Source: Sphingobium indicum BiD32
GTDB taxonomy: Bacteria > Pseudomonadota > Alphaproteobacteria > Sphingomonadales > Sphingomonadaceae
Direction: 5' to 3'
NCBI RefSeq assembly: GCF_000382885.1
Contig: NZ_CAVK010000015.1
Coordinates: forward strand, 1-32,595
Length of the DNA: 32,595 nucleotides
This document shows positions 1 to 5,892 of the stretch, piece by piece; the first letter of the stretch is position 1, and each line of letters opens with the position of its first letter. Below the pieces are notes generated by a model that worked only from the letters and a program-made list of their open reading frames with translations, did no database searches and had not been told where the DNA came from. Position numbers and translations under genes: made by a program.

Positions 1-23
1 AGCGCGGCCCTGGGCCGCTCAAA

Positions 24-278
24 CTATTGCGGTCGCTTTAAGAAGGAGAACCAGCGGCGGCGTGGGGGCTTTGCGACAATGGGAGGATCGATCTGATCTC
101 CGCCAGCTTCATTCCAGAAGGCTTGCCAGCGTTCTGATTCAGCGCGGAGAGCTGCGGCGCGCTCATCAACCGCCCGCAAGCGTCTATGATAATCGTGAGG
201 GGACCTGCTCATGAAAACGCTGTGAGCCTGATTGGATAATGGATGGTGGTGTTCCAGGGTTAATGCCGGAATTATCAA
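24..278 (-). CDS. small hypothetical protein
   Basis: This is a short ORF of 84 codons from a TTG at 278. A shorter and perhaps likelier version starts at the ATG at 212 and gives 62 residues, beginning MSRSPHDYHRR. The shorter product is rich in Arg, Glu and Ala in its first half, which suggests a helix, and ends in a basic Pro/Arg-rich tail. No signal peptide or membrane segment is seen and no family is recognised. It lies 21 bp downstream of a membrane-protein ORF on the same strand and could be the last gene of that group. Neither start has a strong ribosome-binding site, so this call is weak. Confidence 0.35.
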   Translation of the reverse strand: MIIPALTLEHHHPLSNQAHSVFMSRSPHDYHRRLRAVDERAAALRAESERWQAFWNEAGGDQIDPPIVAKPPRRRWFSFLKRPQ

Positions 279-299
279 CGCAAGGCATGGGGTTAGAGA

Positions 300-620
300 T
301 CAAAGCCCGGAGAGCGCGAAGCACGCGGCGATCGAGCCAACCAGAGCGATCAGGAGAACGGGACGCCTCGGCGCTGCACTGACGGTGATGGTCGCGCCGG
401 CGCAGGCCCATAGCAAGGTGGCGGCGGGACCGGCCCGGTAGATCAGGAAGCCGATATAGCTGTTCGGCAGGAACTGCGGATAATCGACAATCAGGCGTGC
501 GACGATCCCGCCGCCTGCGAGAATGAGCGCGGCGATCAGCCATGCCGCGATTGCCTCGATGCGCGGCGATGCACTGTGCCTGGGCGCGGCCTGCATCGTC
601 GTTCGCGTCGCATCATTCAT
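300..620 (-). CDS. small hypothetical membrane protein
   Basis: This 106-residue protein has three hydrophobic stretches, at about residues 22-42 (AIAAWLIAALILAGGGIVARL), 55-78 and 85-104, so it is probably a small inner-membrane protein. The ATG at 620 is preceded by an AGGGAAG ribosome-binding site at good spacing. It follows the nuclease gene on the same strand after about 115 bp and may share its transcript. No family is recognised and no function is proposed. Confidence 0.55.
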   Translation of the reverse strand: MNDATRTTMQAAPRHSASPRIEAIAAWLIAALILAGGGIVARLIVDYPQFLPNSYIGFLIYRAGPAATLLWACAGATITVSAAPRRPVLLIALVGSIAACFALSGL

Positions 621-736
621 GCTGATCTTCCCTTATAGCCCTGACCGTCACCCGAATGGGCGGAGACGGCTTTGCTGGCTCCGTGGAGCCGCGCGGCGCA
701 GCCGTGTGGTGGAATAGGGCAGGTTCCCGGCTCCGA

Positions 737-1327
737 TCATTTGCACTTGTTCGGCAGCTGGCCCCTCTCGATCGCCAGATTCCTCATCGCCTCGTAATCG
801 ACACCCCAAAGGCCTCGTCGCTCATCGGCAGCGTCTTTCATGAAACGGGCATAGGCCAGCCCTGAATGTTGCCTGTAATCAACGGCATATCCATGGCGTA
901 CCATCGTTGCCGAAACAGATGCCCCATTCGACCGAAACCGGCACGACAGGTTAGACCCGCCCCAGCTCGTCCGCCGCGTGTTGCATATCGGCTCGATCGT
1001 CAACTTTTCGTCCTGAAAATCGCTCGTGCAATCCATGCCGCCATTTTGCTTCACCAGCTCTTCCAAATAGAGCTGCGCTGCGATCTTGGGCACATTGCCC
1101 TTGCCGTCCTCATCCGGCGCATCAATTCCCGACAACCGCACCCGCTTTTTATCGAGCGTTTCGAGCGTATCGCCGTCGATAATGCGCGGGTTCTCGACAT
1201 GGATTGAAACCGGCTCGCTATTCCTCGCCTGCATCTGATTGAACAGCGCGCCGAACGCGAAAACAGAGAGAATGGGCAACGCGATTTGCTGATTTCGCGG
1301 CCATTTTTTGAAACCTCGGATCAGCAC
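737..1327 (-). CDS. membrane-anchored thermonuclease (SNase-like) protein
   Basis: This is a staphylococcal-nuclease-fold protein of 196 residues. Residues 15-30 form one hydrophobic segment, either a signal anchor or an uncleaved signal peptide, so the nuclease domain should face the periplasm. The family signature is clear: DGDT at 51-54 followed by VRLSGIDAP at 63-71. A C-terminal half of the usual form follows (HGYAVDYRQ, ADERRGLWG). It has several cysteines, as expected for an exported protein. The chosen start is a GTG that overlaps the end of the upstream primase-like gene and has AGGAGAGAG 5-6 nt before it; the longer ORF reading back to 1540 is only a shadow. Plasmid-borne relatives are common near conjugation genes, but their role is not established. 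Confidence 0.85.
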   Translation of the reverse strand: MLIRGFKKWPRNQQIALPILSVFAFGALFNQMQARNSEPVSIHVENPRIIDGDTLETLDKKRVRLSGIDAPDEDGKGNVPKIAAQLYLEELVKQNGGMDCTSDFQDEKLTIEPICNTRRTSWGGSNLSCRFRSNGASVSATMVRHGYAVDYRQHSGLAYARFMKDAADERRGLWGVDYEAMRNLAIERGQLPNKCK

Positions 1328-2202
1328 CTGGCTCTCTCCTGAAGAATGTCGTTCCAGTCCATCGGCGCCGGGGCTGGCGGGAGGATGATTTTCAGTTCGC
1401 GGTCGTTGGCAGTGAGGTGGTCGCGCGCGTCCTCTATGGCCTGTGCGGCTTCCTGGCCGTGTTGCGAGTAGATGACGATTTTGCGGATGCGTTCGGGGAT
1501 CGCGATCAGGCCATAGCGGCGAATGCCGCCAGCGCCCCACACCTTGAATTTCCCGTCACTAAGCTGGGTGACGGAAACGGCTTCCTCGAAGCCTTCCGCG
1601 AGGCGCAGAACATCGCCGGTTGGCTGGCCGCCGATCCGCATGGCGGCGTGTCGGACCAGGCCGAGCGTCAATTTCGCCTCGCGCAGCGCCGCATGGTAGC
1701 GTTTCTCGCCGGTTGCTGGATCGAGCAAGATCCGCTGCACGGCGATTATGCCTTCGTCGGCCTCGAACGGCACGAGAAGGGCAGGATGCTCTTCGCGGGC
1801 GTCGGGCGGACCAACGATGCAGCGCGGAGCGAAGCGGAGCTTGAGGCCGGTCGGGTCGATTGCGCGCGAACGCAGATAGCGTTCAGCCGCGGTGCCTGCG
1901 ATCGGCGCGGCGGAATCCCATAGTTGGAGGGCGAGCTTCCGGCGCGAGGGTTCGGGCGCGCGATCGACCGTTTCACCGCTCGTGTGGCGATTGATTTTGC
2001 GGCTGTTGAGCGCGGACCAGACGGCTTCCTGACTGCAACCGGCCCAACATTTGAATAGGACGGCCTTCTTGCCGGGGGTGACTTGGAGCGACGGATTGCG
2101 GTCGTTGTGGGCTGGACAGCAAACCATGCCATATGAGCCGCGCCAGTGGCCGCCCATATCCGCTACGATCTGACGTGCGCGTGCTTCGACGTCCATCTGC
2201 AT
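1321..2202 (-). CDS. CHC2 zinc-finger / Toprim primase-like protein
   Basis: This 293-residue protein resembles small plasmid and phage primases. The N-terminus has a CHC2-type zinc site: CPAH at 29-32 and FKCWAGC at 50-56, next to the motif NPSLQV. The C-terminal half is Toprim-like, with the LAEGFEEA motif that carries the conserved glutamate and an ending of the usual type (DWNDILQE). The second Toprim acid cluster, normally DxD, reads YSQHGQEAAQA, so the metal-binding aspartates appear to be missing. Catalytic activity is therefore doubtful. The ATG at 2202 has AAAGAAG before it and a promoter 37 bp further up. Its 3' end overlaps the SNase gene, so the two are translationally coupled. 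Confidence 0.8.
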   Translation of the reverse strand: MQMDVEARARQIVADMGGHWRGSYGMVCCPAHNDRNPSLQVTPGKKAVLFKCWAGCSQEAVWSALNSRKINRHTSGETVDRAPEPSRRKLALQLWDSAAPIAGTAAERYLRSRAIDPTGLKLRFAPRCIVGPPDAREEHPALLVPFEADEGIIAVQRILLDPATGEKRYHAALREAKLTLGLVRHAAMRIGGQPTGDVLRLAEGFEEAVSVTQLSDGKFKVWGAGGIRRYGLIAIPERIRKIVIYSQHGQEAAQAIEDARDHLTANDRELKIILPPAPAPMDWNDILQERARC

Positions 2203-2221
2203 CGAACTTCTTTCGTCAACG

Positions 2222-2279
2222 GTATCCCGACATTGGGATTTATACACATTTCACGATGGCGGGCAAACGGTCGGGATAC
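2222..2279. repeat. inverted 10-bp arms bracketing the primase promoter (candidate operator pair)
   Basis: GTATCCCGAC at 2222-2231 and its exact reverse complement GTCGGGATAC at 2270-2279 flank the predicted -35/-10 boxes, one at the expected start point and one just upstream of the -35. This is a common layout for operators of a dimeric repressor. Which protein binds is unknown; the winged-helix or RHH protein next door are candidates. Confidence 0.5.
2239..2266 (-). promoter_or_regulatory. candidate promoter of the primase-nuclease operon
   Basis: On the minus strand, TTGCCC (2266-2261) and TATAAA (2244-2239) are separated by 16 bp. They match sigma70-type -35 and -10 boxes at 4/6 and 5/6. 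Transcription would start near 2232, about 30 nt before the primase ATG. Two 10-bp inverted arms sit immediately outside the promoter (see the separate entry). Confidence 0.5.
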
Positions 2280-2313
2280 ATGCCAATATCGCGCATGGCC
2301 CGACTAGGGCCAT

Positions 2314-3096
2314 TCAATATAAATATCTCCGCCGGTTATCTTCACTTGCGGATGACTCACGTTCTTTCGCCTCAATCGCTTGGCCCAGGCTGGCGAGAAT
2401 GTCCGCCAGCTCGCGCTTGTCCCGCTCTTCGCGGGTTAGCTCCCATAGGGGCAGCTGATCCCTCATGCGCTCCATGTCGCGCGCCGCCTCGATCTGGCGA
2501 TATTGTTCGCAAGCGGGGGCTGGATCGGCCGCGACGCCGCGACGGCGGCGAGCAGCGAAGATTTTCGAGAGGAAGGCGGGGAAGAGGAAGCGATAGGCGT
2601 TCGTGGCCTGCTTGATGCGCGGGCCAGCGCCTTGCGCTTCGTGGTCGGGAACCGGCTCGTAGCGCCTGAACCAGTCGATAATTCGCGCGTCTTTGAGACG
2701 CGAAAGCGCCTGAACGACGCAATTCTTGCTGAGGCCGGTTCCATCCATGATCGTGTGAAGACTGGGGAACAGCGCGCCAGTGCTATAGTCGATGACGCGG
2801 GCCAGGAACTCGATGATCTGGATGCCGGCCTGTCCGATAGCTCCGTTGCGAATGCGCGGTGTGGTTGTCCGCCGCTGCGCGAGCGTTTGCCGCTCGTAGA
2901 GCTTTGCGGCTTCGATCATCTCGCGCATCTGGCGAGCATTGCGGATCGGTGTGTAAGCCTTGGCCCGCTTTTCGTGGCCTACGGCGATGCTGCCGGCCCA
3001 GACTTTGACGCGCGGTTTTTCGGCACGCGCAAGCAAGGCGCGGTCGATCGTGGCGAGGCCGGTGCTACGCAGCACGGCGCCTATGGAAGTGGTCAT
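2314..3096 (-). CDS. winged-helix plasmid replication/regulatory protein (putative)
   Basis: This 260-residue protein has a central helix-turn-helix region (about residues 105-150: GALFPSLHTIMDGTGLSKNC followed by VVQALSRLKDARIIDW), like the winged-helix domains of plasmid replication proteins and GntR-type regulators. Both flanks are highly charged, and the C-terminus is a predicted long helix rich in Glu and Arg. Similar HTH proteins stand beside Toprim primases on sphingomonad plasmids. A role in replication initiation or its control is an inference from that context. The start at 3096 (MTTSIGAV) is set by a strong GGGAGG 5-6 nt upstream; the longer reading frame to 3183 has no such site. 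Its leader carries a candidate antisense RNA on the other strand. Confidence 0.65.
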   Translation of the reverse strand: MTTSIGAVLRSTGLATIDRALLARAEKPRVKVWAGSIAVGHEKRAKAYTPIRNARQMREMIEAAKLYERQTLAQRRTTTPRIRNGAIGQAGIQIIEFLARVIDYSTGALFPSLHTIMDGTGLSKNCVVQALSRLKDARIIDWFRRYEPVPDHEAQGAGPRIKQATNAYRFLFPAFLSKIFAARRRRGVAADPAPACEQYRQIEAARDMERMRDQLPLWELTREERDKRELADILASLGQAIEAKERESSASEDNRRRYLY

Positions 3097-3161
3097 GCGG
3101 ACCTCCCTTCGTCGGTCCCGCGAGGCCAAGCACCATCGCTCCCGAAAGCACGCTTTCGAGA

Positions 3162-3190
3162 TTGACTTTCGCCGCAGCACCACCGATAAA
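3162..3190 (+). promoter_or_regulatory. candidate promoter of a small antisense RNA
   Basis: TTGACT (3162-3167) and GATAAA (3185-3190) on the plus strand are separated by exactly 17 bp, matching the sigma70 consensus at 5/6 and 4/6. It points away from the winged-helix gene and lies 66-94 bp upstream of that gene's start codon. No plus-strand protein ORF follows before the terminator at 3232-3259. A 7-bp inverted repeat (CGAAAGC/GCTTTCG, 3143-3158) lies just upstream of the -35 box. Confidence 0.5.
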
Positions 3191-3196
3191 GAGAGC

Positions 3197-3259
3197 CAAG
3201 TTAGAAGCGCTCACTTCGGTGGCACAAACAGCCCTCGCTCAGCCAAGCGAGGGTTTTTT
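3197..3259 (+). ncRNA. candidate ~60-nt counter-transcribed RNA opposite the replication-gene leader
   Basis: The predicted transcript runs from about 3197, 7 nt after the -10 box, to the end of an intrinsic terminator. It has no coding capacity worth noting. It is transcribed opposite to, and just upstream of, the winged-helix replication-type gene that starts at 3096. If that gene's promoter lies to the right of 3260, the RNA would be fully complementary to its mRNA leader. This matches the classic layout of a copy-number-control RNA. The promoter and terminator are visible in the sequence; the antisense role is inferred. Confidence 0.45.
3232..3259 (+). terminator. intrinsic terminator of the candidate antisense RNA
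   Basis: A perfect 8-bp stem CCCTCGCT/AGCGAGGG with a 6-nt loop (3232-3253) is followed directly by six T residues (3254-3259). The tract makes it directional, for plus-strand transcription only. No plus-strand gene lies to its left, so it must serve a non-coding transcript or insulate against read-through. Confidence 0.75.
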
Positions 3260-3366
3260 GTTGTCCTGTCGCCTCGGGGAGCCACCCCGCACGCAACAGA
3301 TGAATCGCCGACTCCAAGGCGGAATCAGCGCGTCATAACTGGCTCAAGTTTAAGGGGTTGGCAAGA

Positions 3367-3388
3367 ATAAGCGTGCGCGCACGCTTAT
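3367..3388. promoter_or_regulatory. 22-bp perfect palindrome, candidate RHH operator 1
   Basis: The core TAAGCGTG-N4-CACGCTTA, with N4 = CGCG, is extended by one base pair on each side into a perfect 22-bp palindrome. It starts 10 bp beyond the stop codon of the RHH gene. It is also in the spacer upstream of the winged-helix gene, where a minus-strand TATAAG lies inside it. It shares 16 of 16 arm bases with a second site at 3684-3703. Confidence 0.6.
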
Positions 3389-3398
3389 AACGCGCTCG

Positions 3399-3647
3399 TC
3401 ACGCCAATTTGCGGTAGTGGCGCAGATAGTCGGGATATTCGATCCCGCGTGCCTTCAAGAGATTGATCGTCGCCTCTTCGACCAGGGCAGCAACGGACGT
3501 TTGTTCGCGCTCAGCGAGGTTCTTGATCTCGGCCGCCAGCTCGGGTTTCACCGATGCTGCGAGATTTCGCGTGTTGGCGCGGCTCGGCCGACGCCGGGGC
3601 AAAGGAACCGGGAGAAGAGGGTCTTCCTGTCTTTTCGGGCGCGCCAT
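3399..3647 (-). CDS. ribbon-helix-helix DNA-binding protein (putative regulator)
   Basis: This 82-residue basic protein has a ribbon-helix-helix-like C-terminal half: a strand (NLAASVKPE), helix 1 (LAAEIKNLAEREQ) and helix 2 (SVAALVEEATINLLKARG). The N-terminus is Arg/Pro-rich. The start at 3647 (MARPKRQE) keeps the fold intact and removes a nonsense-looking extension to 3776, although no strong ribosome-binding site precedes it. One copy of a 20-bp palindrome lies 36 bp upstream of this start and another lies 10 bp past its stop. Autoregulation, and control of the divergent transfer operon, are therefore likely but inferred. A copy-number or antitoxin-type role is also possible. Confidence 0.7.
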   Translation of the reverse strand: MARPKRQEDPLLPVPLPRRRPSRANTRNLAASVKPELAAEIKNLAEREQTSVAALVEEATINLLKARGIEYPDYLRHYRKLA

Positions 3648-3683
3648 AGGTCTAGAACACAAGAGGTTGGTGTGGTGCCGGAA

Positions 3684-3703
3684 TAAGCGTGTTGACACGC
3701 TTA
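3684..3703. promoter_or_regulatory. 20-bp inverted repeat, candidate RHH operator 2
   Basis: TAAGCGTG-TTGA-CACGCTTA (9-bp arms TAAGCGTGT/ACACGCTTA) lies in the divergent spacer, 36 bp before the RHH start codon and 103 bp before the first gene of the transfer operon. The outer eight bases on each side are identical to those of the site at 3367-3388, and both sites are preceded by GAA. This fits a regulator that represses its own gene and perhaps the transfer genes. Confidence 0.6.
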
Positions 3704-3806
3704 ATGGCTGTAATGTGGTTGCGCGGCAAGAGACGACAAGCCGGGTTGCCCTCGCCGTCAAAGCGAGGATAGACATATCCTAATCGGTAAAAGGGAATAA
3801 ATCACG

Positions 3807-4115
3807 ATGCCGCATAGCGACGATTGGCAGTATGATCCGATCCTTGAGCGCGAACTAACCACCCGCCGCCCTGCTGGGGGAATGATCCAAGCGGTCGAAA
3901 TTGCGCAACTGCCGTCGAGTGAATGGATCATCAATGTCAAAGTATCGTGGCGTGGCGATAAGTGGCTGAATGTCTGCCTATTCGAGCAACCAACGCTTAA
4001 AACCTACAAGCGACTGTCAAGCGCTGTGCGGCATGTCGTGCTCGATTACGGATATGAGGATGACCATATCCGATTGGTTCCCGACAAACAATGCAGCAAC
4101 AAATTGGCGTTTTAG
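3807..4115 (+). CDS. hypothetical protein, first gene of the transfer region
   Basis: This is a 102-residue soluble protein with no signal peptide and no recognised family. It is moderately acidic, with aromatic-rich strands such as WIINVKVSWRGDKWLNVCLFEQ in the middle. The ATG is preceded by AAAGGGA about 11 nt upstream, which is longer than ideal. It stands alone between the divergent regulatory spacer and the TrbM-like gene and may be a regulatory or accessory gene of the operon. Codon use and GC are slightly lower than in the virB genes. Confidence 0.6.
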   Translation: MPHSDDWQYDPILERELTTRRPAGGMIQAVEIAQLPSSEWIINVKVSWRGDKWLNVCLFEQPTLKTYKRLSSAVRHVVLDYGYEDDHIRLVPDKQCSNKLAF

Positions 4116-4174
4116 GCTTCCCTTTCCCCCTCATCGTGATATGTGCATAAATCTCGATGACGAGGGAGAAAGCG

Positions 4175-4498
4175 ATGAAAGCTTTTAATTTCGCGCTCGC
4201 GACCGCCTTGGTGGGGGCTGCGGTGCAATCGACCCCCGCTGTAGCGTCGGATAATACTTGGGCATGTGAGGTTGTGCTGTGCATCTCCAACCCGGGTGGT
4301 CCGACGCAATATCCAGCCTGTGTTCCACCGATAACGAAACTGTGGCGCGTGCTGGCTCTCGGCGGCAGCTTCCCGACATGCACGGGCGGGGGCATCGCCA
4401 AGACCAAATACAAGAAGCCGGATGATGGGAGGCCTGGTCGCTTGACGGTCACTTGGACTGACGGGCGGCAACAGACCTACTATCAGCCGCGCAACTGA
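4175..4498 (+). CDS. TrbM/KikA-like conjugal transfer protein (exported)
   Basis: This 107-residue protein starts at 4175, where GAGGGAGAA sits just upstream; an earlier in-frame start at 4157 lacks a site. It has a clear signal peptide (MKAFNFALATALVGAAVQST, cleavage after VAS). The mature part has four cysteines in a spaced pattern (WACEVVLCISNPGG, PACVPPITKLW, FPTCTGGG) and probably forms disulfides in the periplasm. This pattern and the position directly before virB1 fit the TrbM/KikA/MpfK group found in VirB-type clusters. The family assignment is by resemblance only. Confidence 0.65.
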   Translation: MKAFNFALATALVGAAVQSTPAVASDNTWACEVVLCISNPGGPTQYPACVPPITKLWRVLALGGSFPTCTGGGIAKTKYKKPDDGRPGRLTVTWTDGRQQTYYQPRN

Positions 4499-4512
4499 CC
4501 GGGAGCGGGAAC

Positions 4513-5178
4513 GTGTTCCTCGAAACCGGGGCCGTTCTTTCGCTGGCGGCGCAATGCGCCCCAGCGGTAGCGCCGCATACGATCGCCGCGATCGTGGATG
4601 CGGAATCTTCGAACTATGTTTTTGCGATCAACGTCAACGGCGTGGCCAGTCAGCCTCGCCGTCCGCGTAATGAGGCTGAGGCCATCGCAACCGCGCGCTC
4701 CTATGTGGCTCGCGGCTACAGCGTGGATCTCGGCCTCGGCCAAATCAATTCACGCAACATGGGATGGCTCGGCCTAACGTGGGACACTGTTTTCAAGCAG
4801 TGCTCCAATATCGAAGCGGCAGGCCGGGTGCTCCTGTCCAATTTCCGTTCGGCCAAGACGGGGCGCACCCCGCAAGAGGCCCTTCGGGTCGCACTCAGCA
4901 TGTATAACACAGGCTCTCAATCGAGAGGTTTCCGCAACGGCTATGTCGCCCGCGTGGAGAACGCAGGTCGCCGCGTCAGCGGTCGGCCTGCGACCGCAAT
5001 CCCGACTGTCATCGTGGGCGATCAGCCCGCCAGCGCCGCCATGAGCGACACTGGCGCCGGTCGTGTGCCGGTGGAGCTGGCGGAAATCGCAGCGGAGAAC
5101 ATGGAGGCGGCTCCACCGCCTGCACCGCCTGCGTGGGATGTTTTCGGCCGCGCCCAACACGCGCGGATTGGTTCGTAA
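4513..5178 (+). CDS. virB1: VirB1-like lytic transglycosylase
   Basis: This 221-residue protein opens the peptidoglycan so the secretion channel can pass. The lytic transglycosylase fold is visible: the catalytic glutamate in VDAESS (E31), the GLGQIN motif after SVDLGL, and MYNTGS further on. The C-terminal 60 residues are Ala/Pro-rich and probably disordered. The start is a GTG with GGGAGCGGGA before it, and the gene follows the TrbM-like gene by 14 bp. No classical signal peptide is seen, only a mildly hydrophobic N-terminus, which is usual for some VirB1 proteins. Confidence 0.92.
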   Translation: MFLETGAVLSLAAQCAPAVAPHTIAAIVDAESSNYVFAINVNGVASQPRRPRNEAEAIATARSYVARGYSVDLGLGQINSRNMGWLGLTWDTVFKQCSNIEAAGRVLLSNFRSAKTGRTPQEALRVALSMYNTGSQSRGFRNGYVARVENAGRRVSGRPATAIPTVIVGDQPASAAMSDTGAGRVPVELAEIAAENMEAAPPPAPPAWDVFGRAQHARIGS

Positions 5179-5199
5179 GGCGAAGATAGGAGTTATCGA

Positions 5200-5541
5200 A
5201 TGTTTCGTATCTGGAAGATCAAGGCTGAATCCCGGCTCGATGCGCTGCTCGCGCGTCTCAAGCCCTCGCCGCTCATGGCGCGCGCGCTGCCCCTGTCGCT
5301 GCTGGCAAGCCTGCTCGTAGCGGAGCCGGCTTTTGCGCAGGCAAACTTTGAAGGCCTGGCCGACAACATTCTCGGCCTGCTGAGCAACGGTTTGCTCCGC
5401 ACGCTTGCGATCATCGCGATCATCGTCGTTGGCCTTCTGTGGTTCCTCGGCCGCGCGTCGGTGCAGATGCTCGTCACGGTCGTAGTTGGCGTGGTGATCG
5501 TGTTCTCCGCGCCTTGGATCGTCGACACGATTACGGGGTGA
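5200..5541 (+). CDS. virB2: VirB2-type major pilin (TrbC/VirB2 family)
   Basis: This is a 113-residue pilin precursor. It has a long basic N-terminus and a hydrophobic export segment ending in EPAFAQA, a likely signal-peptidase site at about residue 47. Two hydrophobic helices follow (about 68-84 and 88-106), separated by a short polar loop (GRASVQ). This is the normal VirB2 hairpin. AGGAG precedes the ATG. It lies between virB1 and virB3 with short spacing, as in the canonical operon. Confidence 0.93.
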   Translation: MFRIWKIKAESRLDALLARLKPSPLMARALPLSLLASLLVAEPAFAQANFEGLADNILGLLSNGLLRTLAIIAIIVVGLLWFLGRASVQMLVTVVVGVVIVFSAPWIVDTITG

Positions 5542-5547
5542 TCGGGG

Positions 5548-5892
5548 ATGGACGGTCAGGAAGAAATGACAAAAGACCCGCTGTTCTTGGCCGTCACCCG
5601 CCCCGCTTTGTGGGCGGGTGTTCCCATTGAAGCGGGCGCGCTCATCATCATGGCGGGCGCAATCACGTTAGTTGGTTCGGGCAATCCTCTCTACGGCGGC
5701 GCGGCCGCCGTCGCGCTTTATGCGATGGCGCGGCTTATCGTTCGGCATGACGTGAACGCATTCCGGCTGATCTTCCTGTGGGGCCGGACCAAAGCGGCGA
5801 ACCGGAACCGCGTCTTTTGGGGTGGATCGAGCTACACGCCGCTGCCGCTCTACGGAATCAAGCGAAAGGGATTTGGTCGTGGTGTTCGGTAA
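5548..5892 (+). CDS. virB3: VirB3 inner-membrane protein
   Basis: This 114-residue protein shows the VirB3 pattern. A short N-terminus (MTKDPLFLAVTRPALWAGVP) is followed by two adjoining membrane helices, and the basic C-terminal half ends near YTPLPLYGIKRK. It starts 6 bp after the virB2 stop, and its 3' end overlaps the virB4 start by about 14 bp, so translation is coupled. A start at the internal ATG (MTKDPLF, 5566) is also possible. Confidence 0.92.
   Translation: MDGQEEMTKDPLFLAVTRPALWAGVPIEAGALIIMAGAITLVGSGNPLYGGAAAVALYAMARLIVRHDVNAFRLIFLWGRTKAANRNRVFWGGSSYTPLPLYGIKRKGFGRGVR

Noticed and set aside
4..18. GC-rich inverted repeat GCGGCCC-t-GGGCCGC at the window start, possible terminator
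   Set aside because: The loop is too small for a stable hairpin without losing pairs, and no T-tract follows on either strand.
184..543. Minus-strand ORF overlapping two other small minus-strand ORFs
   Set aside because: Arg-rich, low-complexity reading in a frame offset from the better-supported membrane protein at 300-620; no ribosome site.
3691..3720. Plus-strand TTGACA inside the second RHH operator as a -35 box for the transfer operon
   Set aside because: No acceptable -10 box at 16-18 bp; the best TAAT-like hexamer is only 13 bp away.
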